Shown: piece by piece, positions 34,205 through 42,150 of the stretch
Layout of the letters: each line of letters begins with the position of its first letter
How positions within the stretch are numbered: the first letter of the stretch is position 1
DNA from: Stigmatella aurantiaca DW4/3-1
GTDB taxonomy: Bacteria; Myxococcota; Myxococcia; Myxococcales; Myxococcaceae
DNA: 64,000 nt
Direction: 5' to 3'
Assembly (NCBI RefSeq): GCF_000165485.1
Contig: NC_014623.1
Span: forward strand, 6,466,893 to 6,530,892
Translations under genes and position numbers: made by a program
The notes under the pieces: generated by a model
Databases searched by the model: none
Told to the model about the DNA's origin: nothing
What the model saw: the letters and a program-made list of their open reading frames with translations, nothing else

Positions 34205-34999
34205 ATGTGCACCCTCCTCATCCTGCGCCACGTCCACCCTGAATGGCCCCTGATCCTGGCCGCCAACCGGGACGAGCTGTATGCGCGCGCCACCGCGCCT
34301 GCCCAGCACCTCGCCTCGCCCTCCGCCCTCGTGGCGGGGCTCGACGAAGTCCGGGGGGGCACGTGGATGGGCGTCACCCCCCAGGGCTTCTTTGCCGGGC
34401 TCACCAACCAGCGCGGCGGCTTCACCCCACGCCGGGCCCCCGCCTCCCGGGGAGAAGTCGTGAAGGAAGCCCTGAGGCAGGGAAGCGTGGAGGCCGTCGA
34501 GCGGTACCTGGAGGGGCTGGACCCCACCGCCTTCAACCCCTTCAACCTCCTCTATGGGGACGCGCAGCGCCTCCGGGTGGCCTATGCGCGGCCTTCTCCC
34601 GGGCAGCTCACCTGGGACGATGTTCCCCCCGGCCTCCACGTGCTGCCCAACGACGTGCTCGATGCGCCCGAGCTGCCCAAGGTGGCCCGGGCCCGCATGC
34701 TCGCGGAGGCCTCCGTGCGCCGCCCCTGGCCCGAACTCGTGACCGTGCTCCAGCACCTGCTGGCCGACCACACCCTGCCCTCCGCCGAGAGCATTCCCGA
34801 GCCCCCCGCCGACTCCCACCTCTCCCGGGAACAGGCCCGGCCTTACCAGGCGCTGTGCATTCACACCCCCACCTATGGAACGCGCTCCTCGGCCATCGTC
34901 GCCTTGGCCCCGGGACGGGTGGCCCACTTTCTCGCGGCCGACGGCCCCCCTTGCCAGCAGGCATTTCACGACCTTCTCGGCCTGCCTTCTCGGGAATGA
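34205..34999 (+). CDS. NRDE (TANGO2-like) family protein
   Basis: A 264-residue NRDE-domain protein with Cys2 as likely N-terminal nucleophile (MCTLLILR), the namesake AANRDE motif at residues ~19-24, GGTWMGV and FAGLTNQR. Eukaryotic TANGO2 relatives are linked to lipid or haem homeostasis; bacterial function is unresolved. It is divergent from metG across 110 bases and monocistronic by spacing. Confidence 0.9.
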   Translation: MCTLLILRHVHPEWPLILAANRDELYARATAPAQHLASPSALVAGLDEVRGGTWMGVTPQGFFAGLTNQRGGFTPRRAPASRGEVVKEALRQGSVEAVERYLEGLDPTAFNPFNLLYGDAQRLRVAYARPSPGQLTWDDVPPGLHVLPNDVLDAPELPKVARARMLAEASVRRPWPELVTVLQHLLADHTLPSAESIPEPPADSHLSREQARPYQALCIHTPTYGTRSSAIVALAPGRVAHFLAADGPPCQQAFHDLLGLPSRE

Positions 35000-35065
35000 G
35001 GGGAAAAGCCCACCTCACTTGGGGGCCTGCTCCCCACACAGGGAGGCAAGAGTCACACATCCATC

Positions 35066-35084
35066 CAATTGGTGCTCCCAATTG
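35066..35084. repeat. Small AT-type inverted repeat
   Basis: CAATTGG/CCAATTG with five-base loop in the gap 35000-35252, 67 bases after the NRDE gene; possibly a weak terminator or binding site. Confidence 0.35.
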
Positions 35085-35143
35085 AAGCGATCTGGGTTTA
35101 CCTTGTCGGCCGCACGCAGGCCTGTGCCCGCGTTGAGACCATC

Positions 35144-35159
35144 AAGACTCATGAGTCTT
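35144..35159. promoter_or_regulatory. 16-bp perfect palindrome upstream of a response regulator
   Basis: AAGACTCATGAGTCTT is a perfect dyad, 94 bases before the start of the receiver gene at 35253, in a 253-base AT-richer gap. The position suits an operator for a dimeric regulator; the protein is unknown. Confidence 0.4.
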
Positions 35160-35252
35160 CAATGACCCCAGGCTCTTGCTGGTTTTCCTAGGGAGACATG
35201 GTGGCACAGAGTTTGCTGTAAAGATTTCCAGCAGTGGTGGGTCCCTCTACCA

Positions 35253-35642
35253 ATGGCCAAAATCCTCATCGTCGATGATGAAGTCCAAGTCGCCAGCGCG
35301 CTCCGGCGACTGTTCCGGCGTGAAGGCTTTGCCGTCGAAGTCGCCCTCAACGGCGAGGAAGCTCTCGAGAAGCTCAACACCTTCCAAGCGGATCTCGTCA
35401 TCTCCGACTTCCGGATGAAGGGCATGAACGGCGCCGAGCTGCTCGAACGGGTGCTGCGCGTCTCTCCCCGGGCCGTGCGCATTCTCCTGTCAGGCCACGC
35501 GGACCTGTGGAGCAGCTCCCCCTCTTCGGCCGCTCAGGCGGTGTCCCACTTCATCAGCAAGCCATGGGACGATGACCACCTGGTCGCGCGGGTGCGGACC
35601 CTCTTGGGGGGGCAGCAGTCACCCACCACCTCCAGCGCTTGA
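35253..35642 (+). CDS. Stand-alone response-regulator receiver protein
   Basis: CheY-like receiver with no output domain, 129 residues. Acidic pair in LIVDDEV, phosphoacceptor Asp in VISDFRMKGMNG, switch Thr/Ser in ILLSGHAD and Lys in FISKPWDDD. The SKPW end is typical of RpfG/NtrC-like receivers that pair with HD-GYP or kinase partners. No kinase is adjacent. A palindrome lies upstream and a strong terminator downstream, so it is transcribed alone. Confidence 0.92.
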   Translation: MAKILIVDDEVQVASALRRLFRREGFAVEVALNGEEALEKLNTFQADLVISDFRMKGMNGAELLERVLRVSPRAVRILLSGHADLWSSSPSSAAQAVSHFISKPWDDDHLVARVRTLLGGQQSPTTSSA

Positions 35643-35695
35643 CCCACCCTTGCTGGGGTCATGAATCTCCCACGAGAGTAATGAATGACCCCTTC

Positions 35696-35720
35696 CCTCC
35701 CCACAGGGGGAGGTTTTTTT
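35696..35720 (+). terminator. Rho-independent terminator of the response regulator
   Basis: Stem CCTCCCC/GGGGAGG, four-base loop, then seven T (35714-35720), 54 bases after the stop. Confidence 0.85.
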
Positions 35721-35750
35721 CGACCCAGCGAATCCGAACGGTGGCGCGGC

Positions 35751-37070
35751 TCAGTGGGGCCGGGTGCAAATGCTCCAGAGAAGGCGCTCGAGGACCAGCT
35801 TTCCGTTCGCGGAAGACTTCAGCTCCAGGTCCGCCTCCGCGCAGGCCATCAGGGCCCGGAACAGCTCCCGGCGCTCGTAGCGCGCCGCCGCCTGCATGCT
35901 GAGAAACGCGGCCCACGGGTGCGGGGCGCGCCCCTTGGCCGCCTTCGCTTCCTGTTCGATCTTCGGGAAGAGCCGGGCCTTGAAGTCATCGAAGGAACGC
36001 GGGACAGCGCCTTGGGCGTAGAGGCCCAGCCGCTCGCGGTTCTCCAGCAGCCCCCGAATGATGGAGGCCACCGCCCCGAGGAGCTGCAACGCGTGCGTGC
36101 CCTGCCCCATGGCGTCCTCGGCGTAGTCCAGCGCCCCGCGGAGATCCCGCTTCTGGATCGACTCGGACAGCTCGAAGAACTCCTCCTCCCGCGCATGGTG
36201 GACCAGCAGCGCCACGTCCGCGGCCTCGATGGTGGCGCCGTTGGCGTAGATGGCCAGCTTCTCCAGCTCTGACTGAAGCAGCCGGATGTTGCCGCCCACA
36301 CGCTCCTTGAGCTGCTCCAGCGCCCCAGCCCCCAGCTTCTTCTTGAACGGGGCCAGGAACTCCCGGGCGATCTCCGAGAGGTCCAGATCCTTGTGGCGCG
36401 CGGCCACCTTGCGCTCGATGAACCAGCCCTCGTCCTTGGCGAACTTGAGCAGCGCGCTCTTGGCGTCGACGTCCGAGGCGGCCAGCACCAGCGCATGCCC
36501 CTTGGGCAGCCCCTTCTGAAGCAGCTCCAGCAGCGCCGAGGCATCCCCCTCGGGCGCGGAGACACGCTCCTCGCGGCAGAACGCGGCGGCCTCCTTGAGG
36601 AAGGCCAGATCCACCTCCGCCAGGTCCACGTCCAGCTCCGACTTCCAGTCCTCCACGGAGGGCGCTCCCGACACGCTGGGATCCAGCTGATCCACGCCCC
36701 AGCCCGCCCGCGCCGCCAGCGCCAGGAGCCGCCGCGCCCCCTCCTTGCGCTTGCCCGCCTTCCACGCCTCGCGCGCCTTGCCCAGCGCATCCCCCCGCCC
36801 CTTCTTGGGCGCCAGGAACTCGGGGTCCCGGACCAGCACCACCTTGCGCCCTGGAAACAGCGGCAGCGTGGCCAGCTCCTGGGCCACCTCCCGCGGCGAG
36901 GCCGCATCCAGCACCGCGTGGTTGAGCCCCATGGCGGCATCGGGCACGAGCGCCTTCACCAGCTCGTCGGCGCCCTTGCGCACCAGGAACTCCTCGCCCC
37001 ACAGCAGGTACAGCGGGGCCACCTTGCCCGCCTTCACCTCCGCCAGCACCTCATCCAGCTCGCTGCTCAC
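35751..37070 (-). CDS. holA: DNA polymerase III delta subunit
   Basis: Clamp-loader subunit that opens the sliding clamp, 439 residues. Family features: PLYLLWGEEFLVRKGADELV at the start, FPGRKVVLVRDPEFL, GHALVLAASDVDAKS, VGGNIRLLQSELEKLAIYAN, and DLRGALDYAEDAM in the C-terminal collar. An insertion of about 60 residues around 110-170 (Lys-rich KAREAWKAGKRKEGARR) is longer than in E. coli. GTG at 37070 with GGGAGG upstream is the start; its GTGA overlaps the holB stop. Confidence 0.93.
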   Translation of the reverse strand: MSSELDEVLAEVKAGKVAPLYLLWGEEFLVRKGADELVKALVPDAAMGLNHAVLDAASPREVAQELATLPLFPGRKVVLVRDPEFLAPKKGRGDALGKAREAWKAGKRKEGARRLLALAARAGWGVDQLDPSVSGAPSVEDWKSELDVDLAEVDLAFLKEAAAFCREERVSAPEGDASALLELLQKGLPKGHALVLAASDVDAKSALLKFAKDEGWFIERKVAARHKDLDLSEIAREFLAPFKKKLGAGALEQLKERVGGNIRLLQSELEKLAIYANGATIEAADVALLVHHAREEEFFELSESIQKRDLRGALDYAEDAMGQGTHALQLLGAVASIIRGLLENRERLGLYAQGAVPRSFDDFKARLFPKIEQEAKAAKGRAPHPWAAFLSMQAAARYERRELFRALMACAEADLELKSSANGKLVLERLLWSICTRPH

Positions 37071-38098
37071 CGGACCTCCCGCATCAACATGTCGAGCAGC
37101 ATCCGCTCCAAGTGCAGCCGGGGAGAGCCGTTGCGCTGAAGCGCCCCCTGCGCGCGCTCCAGGAGCGCATGGCGGCGGTGCAACTCCGTCTCGTGGGTCC
37201 GCGCCGCCACCTCCTGCGCCAGCTCCCCGAGATCCATGTTCGCCATGCCTCCCGCCCCGGCCCTCACCCGGGCCACGTCCCGCGTCCAGAGCGTCAGCAG
37301 CGTCAACGCCTGCTCGGCCTCCTCTCGGCTGGCCCCGTACTCCTCCGCGAAGCGCAGCAGCGGCAGGGCGTTGTCCGGCCGGAGGGCCTCGAAGCGGGTG
37401 ATGATGTCCTTGCGCTGGGCCAGCACCTCCAGATCCAGCCCCAGCGCGCGGCCCAGGCTGCCACCCGCCATCACCGCGGCGAGCGCGGCGGTGGGAGGAT
37501 CCAACCGGCGCTCCTGTTGCACACGTTGGGCCACCAGCTCCACCGGCAGCGGGCCAAAGTGCACCTTGCCGCAACGGCTGCGGATGGTGGGCAACAACCG
37601 GTCCACCGCGGAGGCGACGAGGATCAGCGTGGTGTCCGAGGGAGGCTCCTCCAGCGTCTTGAGGAAGGCATTCTGCGCCTGCACGTTCATCGTCTGCGCC
37701 GAGACGATGAGCGCCACCTTGCGGCGGGACTCCAGCCCGCGCAGCGCCAGGCGCTCCTGCAGCCCGCGGATCTGCTCCACGCGAATCTCCCGGCTGGGCG
37801 TGCCGGTGAAATCCGAGCGCCCCGCGAGCCCCCGGGCCACCCGCTCCTCATCCGGCATGACCCACGTCACATCCGGGTGGAGCCCCTTGCCGATGCGCAG
37901 GCAGCTCGGGCAGGCCCCACACCCCACCCCGGGCTGCTCCGGACAGGTGAGCGCCTGAGCCAGCCCCACCGCCGCCAGCTCCTTGCCCACGCCCTCTGGC
38001 CCAGCGAACAAGTAGGCGTGGTGCACCGATCCGCTGCGCAAGGCCGCCTGGAGAGCATCCATCGCCCGAGGCTGTCCCACCACCGAAGCCAACGTCAT
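37067..38098 (-). CDS. holB: DNA polymerase III delta' subunit
   Basis: AAA+ clamp-loader subunit of 343 residues. Degenerate Walker A GPEGVGKE (Thr replaced by Glu), a four-Cys zinc module (Cys in ALTC, VGCGAC and PSC), sensor 1 region TTLILVASAVDRLLPTIRSR and the SRC motif are visible, typical of delta' rather than tau/gamma. The ATG at 38098 follows a short divergent gap to the MscS gene. Overlaps holA by four bases. The longer frame to 38806 runs antisense through the channel gene and is not real. Confidence 0.92.
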   Translation of the reverse strand: MTLASVVGQPRAMDALQAALRSGSVHHAYLFAGPEGVGKELAAVGLAQALTCPEQPGVGCGACPSCLRIGKGLHPDVTWVMPDEERVARGLAGRSDFTGTPSREIRVEQIRGLQERLALRGLESRRKVALIVSAQTMNVQAQNAFLKTLEEPPSDTTLILVASAVDRLLPTIRSRCGKVHFGPLPVELVAQRVQQERRLDPPTAALAAVMAGGSLGRALGLDLEVLAQRKDIITRFEALRPDNALPLLRFAEEYGASREEAEQALTLLTLWTRDVARVRAGAGGMANMDLGELAQEVAARTHETELHRRHALLERAQGALQRNGSPRLHLERMLLDMLMREVR

Positions 38099-38150
38099 GG
38101 GGCGTGTATCCCCGCTCGTGCTCCAGGCGTCAACCGCCACCTTGACCACC

Positions 38151-39659
38151 ATGGAGCGGCTCGGCCAGAGTTTCCGGGCCTTGCTTCCCTTTCTGCAGAG
38201 TAATGTCTCCTTGGTCGTCGGCGTGGTGTTGGCCCTGCTGCTGGCGGGGGCCCGGGCGCTCAGCGCCGACAAGGACTTCCGGAGGGATCTGCTCGGCGCC
38301 TTCCGCTTCCTCCTGGCGTTCTTCGTCTTCCGCATCGCCGCGTGGGCCCTGCCCAGCACGACCCCGGAGTCCGCGCAGAAGCTCGTCCAGGTGGCCTGGA
38401 TGCTCGCCTTCACCTTCGGCTTCATCCGGGCCGGGGTCTCGGTCACGCTGAAGATCATCCGGCTGCGCTCCCCGGCGGGAACCCCGAAGATCCTCCGGGA
38501 CGTCATCGACTTCACGCTGTACGGGCTGGCGGCGCTGCCCATCCTCCAATCCCAGCTCGACCTGAACCTGGGCGGCCTGCTGGCCACCTCCGCGGTGCTG
38601 TCGGTGGTCATCGGCCTGGCGCTCCAGGAGACGCTGGGCAACCTCTTCGCGGGCCTGTCCCTGCAACTGGAGCGGCCGTACCAAGTGGGCGACTTCATCC
38701 GCATCGGGGAGCACTCGGGGCGGGTGGTGCAGATTGGCTGGCGCGCCACGCGCATCTCCACCTTCCGGTGCGAGAGCGTCACCCTGCCCAACAGCATGGT
38801 GGCCAAGGAGGTGGTGCGGAACTTCTCCTATGGCTACGTGCCCATTGGCGTCGACATCTTCATCGGACTGTCCCGGGACACCCCGCCCAACACGGTGAAG
38901 GCCGCGGTGCTGGACGTCCTGGACGAGATTCCCCTCATCCTCAAGACCCCCGTGCCCCAGTGCCGCACATGGGCGTATGACGGCTCGTCCATCCGCTACC
39001 AGATCCGCTACTGGGTGTCGGACTTCAGCCAGGCGGACAACGCCATGGAGCAGATCTACACGCAGCTGTGGTACCGGCTGCGGCGCGAGCGCATCGAGAT
39101 CCCCTACCCCCAGCAGACCGTGCACCTGCGCCAGGGGATGGACCACGCCGAGGTGTCTCAGGAGACGGTGCGGGATCTGCTCAAGGCGGTGGACCTCTTC
39201 TCGGTGCTGGACGACAGCGAGCTCCACCAGGTGCACCAGGATCTGGTGGCGCGCCGCTTCGGCAAGGGCGAGACCATCATCCAGGAGGGCGATGCGGGGC
39301 ACACCTTCTACCTGGTGGCCTCGGGCGAGGTGTCCGTGCGCACGGGCAAGGCCCAGCTGGAGGTGACGCGGCTGCAGCGCGGCAGCTCCCTCGGAGAGAT
39401 GTCCCTGCTCACCGGCGAGCCGCGCGCCGCCACGGTGGTGGCGGTGGAGGACTCCCTGCTGCTGGAGCTGGACCGGCCCGCGTTCGCGCGCATGTTCGCC
39501 TCCAACCCCGGGCTGGCCCACCGGCTCTCGGCGCTCCTGGCCCAGCGGCGCACCCAACTGCGCGCGGTGGCGGCGAACAGCAGCGGGAGCGTCGACCCCA
39601 CCCCCGAGGCGGGCCGCATCCTCGACCGGCTCCGGCACATCTTCGGCATCACGGGGTAG
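38151..39659 (+). CDS. MscS-type channel with C-terminal cyclic-nucleotide-binding domain
   Basis: A 502-residue inner-membrane protein. Three or four hydrophobic helices in the first ~130 residues lead into the pore helix LLATSAVLSVVIGLALQETLG with NLFAGLSLQLE, the MscS signature, then the beta domain (RVVQIGWRATRISTF). Residues ~345-470 form a CNBD with ETIIQEGDAGHTFYLVASGE and the phosphate-binding cassette GEMSLLTGEPRAATV, where Glu and Arg contact the nucleotide. This is the bCNG architecture, gated by cyclic nucleotide rather than tension in studied members. ATG at 38151 is preferred over 38097, which overlaps the holB start. Confidence 0.92.
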   Translation: MERLGQSFRALLPFLQSNVSLVVGVVLALLLAGARALSADKDFRRDLLGAFRFLLAFFVFRIAAWALPSTTPESAQKLVQVAWMLAFTFGFIRAGVSVTLKIIRLRSPAGTPKILRDVIDFTLYGLAALPILQSQLDLNLGGLLATSAVLSVVIGLALQETLGNLFAGLSLQLERPYQVGDFIRIGEHSGRVVQIGWRATRISTFRCESVTLPNSMVAKEVVRNFSYGYVPIGVDIFIGLSRDTPPNTVKAAVLDVLDEIPLILKTPVPQCRTWAYDGSSIRYQIRYWVSDFSQADNAMEQIYTQLWYRLRRERIEIPYPQQTVHLRQGMDHAEVSQETVRDLLKAVDLFSVLDDSELHQVHQDLVARRFGKGETIIQEGDAGHTFYLVASGEVSVRTGKAQLEVTRLQRGSSLGEMSLLTGEPRAATVVAVEDSLLLELDRPAFARMFASNPGLAHRLSALLAQRRTQLRAVAANSSGSVDPTPEAGRILDRLRHIFGITG

Positions 39660-39680
39660 CGGTGCCCGGAGGGGCCTGGT

Positions 39681-40691
39681 TCAGCGCCCCGAGGCCGCCT
39701 TGCCCGCCGCGGGCTTGCCCGCGCCCTGCTTCACCCCTGGGGTCAGCAGGCTCACCCGCCCGTCGGGATAGAGGGCGGTGAGCCGGTCCCCGCGGATCTC
39801 CAGCGCCGCGAGGTGCCGCCCGTAGTAGGTGCTCAAGCCCGTGTCGATGAGCACCGCCCGTCCTCCGAAGCGCACCCCGATGCGCCCATCCTTCGTGGGG
39901 GTGTGTCCCATCACCATCCGCCGCGCACCGAAGCGCTCCAGCACCGCGTCCAACCCCTGGCTCCACAGCGCCTCCTCCTCCTGCGCATAGCCCCGGAACC
40001 ACAGCGGGCCCTTCGCGTCCGTCCCCCCTCCCGGCGCCGCGTCCGGGAAGAGATCCTGGCGCGTCCAGCGGTTGAGGGCCCCGAGCGTCTTGGCCGGCAC
40101 TTCTGGGTGAAGCCCGCCGTGCAGGAAGAGGGTGCCATCGATGCGCACCACCGCGGGATGGCTCCGCAGCCACCGGCCATAGCGCCCTTCAAGGCCATAG
40201 GCCGCCCGGTGCCCCTCGAGCCCCTTGGGTGCGCCCGGAGCGTCGGGCGTGGCCTCCAGGCCAGCGAAGGACGCCAGTTCCTCCGGGGTGACGTAGCGCA
40301 AGTCCCCGCGCATGTTCATCACCTCATGGTTGCCCAGCAGCAAGTGGACGCGCCCCCCGGCGGCGAGCGCCTCGCGCTCCAACCGCATCATCAGCTCGAA
40401 GGCCTCCCGCGTCCGGGCGCCCCGATCGGCGATGTCTCCTGTCTGGACCAGGTGCGTCTTCCCCCCCGTCCACTGGTCCTTCGCATCGATGAGCCCCGCC
40501 AGGCGGAGCACCTCCTTCAACGCCTCGACGTCGCCGTGGACATCTCCCACCGCCACCACCCGCTCCACCCCGGAGAAGGTGTCTTCCACCACCTCTTCCA
40601 GGCGGGGGGGCGCTCCCGGTGCCGCTGCCCCCAGCACGGGGGCCACGAGCAAGACACACAGGGTACGTGTCATCGAGAGAAAGGCAGACAT
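39681..40691 (-). CDS. Exported PPP-family (Shewanella-like) metallophosphatase
   Basis: A 336-residue calcineurin-like phosphoesterase with signal peptide (TRTLCVLLVAPVLGAAA). PPP motifs: GDVHG (VVAVGDVHGDVEAL), GDIADRG in place of GDxVDRG, GNHE (LLLGNHEVMN), HGG (LFLHGGLHP), and GHTPT. This matches Shewanella-like phosphatases, which hydrolyse phosphoserine/threonine or phosphotyrosine. ATG at 40691 has AGGA five bases upstream. The stop lies 21 bases from that of the convergent channel gene. Likely periplasmic. Confidence 0.9.
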   Translation of the reverse strand: MSAFLSMTRTLCVLLVAPVLGAAAPGAPPRLEEVVEDTFSGVERVVAVGDVHGDVEALKEVLRLAGLIDAKDQWTGGKTHLVQTGDIADRGARTREAFELMMRLEREALAAGGRVHLLLGNHEVMNMRGDLRYVTPEELASFAGLEATPDAPGAPKGLEGHRAAYGLEGRYGRWLRSHPAVVRIDGTLFLHGGLHPEVPAKTLGALNRWTRQDLFPDAAPGGGTDAKGPLWFRGYAQEEEALWSQGLDAVLERFGARRMVMGHTPTKDGRIGVRFGGRAVLIDTGLSTYYGRHLAALEIRGDRLTALYPDGRVSLLTPGVKQGAGKPAAGKAASGR

Positions 40692-40913
40692 GTCATTCCT
40701 GTCCCCAAGTCGCAGGGAAAATTTTTCAATGAGAGCGCAATAACTTACATTCAACGGCGCTCAAGGCTGATGTTCACCCGCCAGCACTTCCATCATTCAC
40801 CAGTCATCAATCGGAGGGGCAAGCAACCGGCGGGTCCTTTCGGAAATTACAGGAAAGACAGCACTTTGCCCTCGACACGGACGCCACTTCTGGCGCCGTC
40901 GAGGGGACGACAT

Positions 40914-41891
40914 ATGGATACGAGCTCGGCCGATGCGGTCCAGGCGTTCTGCTCCACGGGGAGGAAACCTCGACGGCCCAGGATGCTCCTCTCCACCCTC
41001 TGGCTGATGGGCGCGGTGGCCTGTAGCACCGAGGAGCTGGCCACCGAGCCCGAGCCCCTGGAGACCCCCCTGGAGACCCAGCAGCAAGCGATCGAGCTCG
41101 ACAACGGCCTGTCCGCCAACGGCCTGTCCGCCAACGGCCTGTCCGCCAACGGCCTGTCCGCCAACGGCCTGTCCGCCAACGGCCTGTCGCTCGAGAGCTT
41201 CCGGCTCTGGTTCACCCAGGCTCCGGCCCATGCCGACATGGTGATGCAGTACGTCGTCCGCTGCGCGCTCCCCGCTGGGGAGACCCTGACCTATACCCAT
41301 CTCTTGCCGCACCAGACCTTCACCTGGCACGGGGGCCTGGGGCTCGCCCCGGTCTGGGCCAGTGGCCAGCCCATCCCCCTGGCCGAACAGCAGCTCATCA
41401 CCGGCTGCATGGCCGCCCACGTCAACAAGTACGGGGCGTCCGTCCTCATCTCCGTGCTCGGCAAGACCTCGGCCGGACAGACCATCCCCTACACGGATGC
41501 GGAGCTGCGCGACCACTCCGTCAAGGAAGCCTGCTTCTTCGGCAACCTCTTCACGAACGAGGGCGTCTTCTACGGCAATGACTCCCGCTTGCTCAGCGAC
41601 AAGGAGTCCTCGACCCGCGCGTGCGTGCTCTCCTCCGAGCACCCCAATGCGGTGAACGAGTGCCCCCCCATGGTCTACGCCATGGCCTGCGACCGGATCT
41701 GCGTCCGCCAGCCCAACGCGCCCTTCTACACAACGTGCACCTGGCGAGGCATCACCTACCGGCCCATCACCACGCGCATCCGCCCGAGCGAGATCTACAA
41801 GTGTGGGGACGGCGTGTGCCAGTTCACCGAATCCTGTGGCCGGGGAGACACCACCCACAGCTGCCAGAAGGATTGCGGCCGCTGTCCGTGA
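40914..41891 (+). CDS. Lipoprotein with NGLSA tandem repeats and Cys-rich C-terminus
   Basis: A 325-residue secreted protein. The lipobox is GAVAC after MLLSTLWLM; ATG at 40914 has GAGGGG upstream, while an internal ATG at 40984 would give a shorter signal. Residues ~64-92 are a run of pentapeptides NGLSA, a low-complexity feature I recognise from other myxobacterial surface proteins. The middle ~180 residues have no known motif. The C-terminus CGDGVCQFTESCGRGDTTHS followed by CQKDCGRCP resembles small disulfide modules with CGDGxC...E...CxxDCG pattern. Function unknown; outer-surface localisation likely. Confidence 0.82.
   Translation: MDTSSADAVQAFCSTGRKPRRPRMLLSTLWLMGAVACSTEELATEPEPLETPLETQQQAIELDNGLSANGLSANGLSANGLSANGLSANGLSLESFRLWFTQAPAHADMVMQYVVRCALPAGETLTYTHLLPHQTFTWHGGLGLAPVWASGQPIPLAEQQLITGCMAAHVNKYGASVLISVLGKTSAGQTIPYTDAELRDHSVKEACFFGNLFTNEGVFYGNDSRLLSDKESSTRACVLSSEHPNAVNECPPMVYAMACDRICVRQPNAPFYTTCTWRGITYRPITTRIRPSEIYKCGDGVCQFTESCGRGDTTHSCQKDCGRCP
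41103..41189 (+). repeat. 15-bp coding tandem repeat (NGLSA units)
   Basis: Five exact copies of AACGGCCTGTCCGCC plus a partial sixth, in frame, coding NGLSA. Perfect DNA identity suggests slippage-prone copy-number change. Confidence 0.95.
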
Positions 41892-41913
41892 GTTCACTGG
41901 TGCCCATCTGCGG

Positions 41914-41967
41914 GTGAGAATTCTCACACAGGGCAACACACACCAGGATTTCTCCGTATCCTGGGTG
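41914..41967. promoter_or_regulatory. Two dyad elements after the NGLSA lipoprotein gene
   Basis: GTGAGAATTCTCAC (41914-41927) is a perfect 14-bp palindrome; 41941-41967 has CACCAGGAT/ATCCTGGGTG as a stem with eight-base loop. They lie in the 259-base gap before the kinase gene. No T-run; either transcript-end hairpins or operators. The remaining gap shows nothing else but a GAGGGGG ribosome site before 42151. Confidence 0.4.
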
Positions 41968-42150
41968 AAATAATCAAATTAGGCAGACACTTCTCTCTTC
42001 GGATTCGTCACAATACGTCTGCTTCGCCATGATCCTGGGTGATGGGGGCATCCAGGGGGCTGCCCGCTTCGGCGGTCGCCGCGGTCTATCCCCCTTGGGG
42101 GGGTCGTCCATGAGCTGCGTTCCATCCTGTGCTGGTGAGGGGGCTCGTCC

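Noticed and set aside
37067-38806. A longer holB with extra N-terminal 236 codons
   Set aside because: The extension is antisense to the MscS gene; the ATG at 38098 gives the proper family N-terminus.
41103-41189. The tandem repeats as a CRISPR array
   Set aside because: Units are contiguous, 15 bp, in frame and coding, without spacers.
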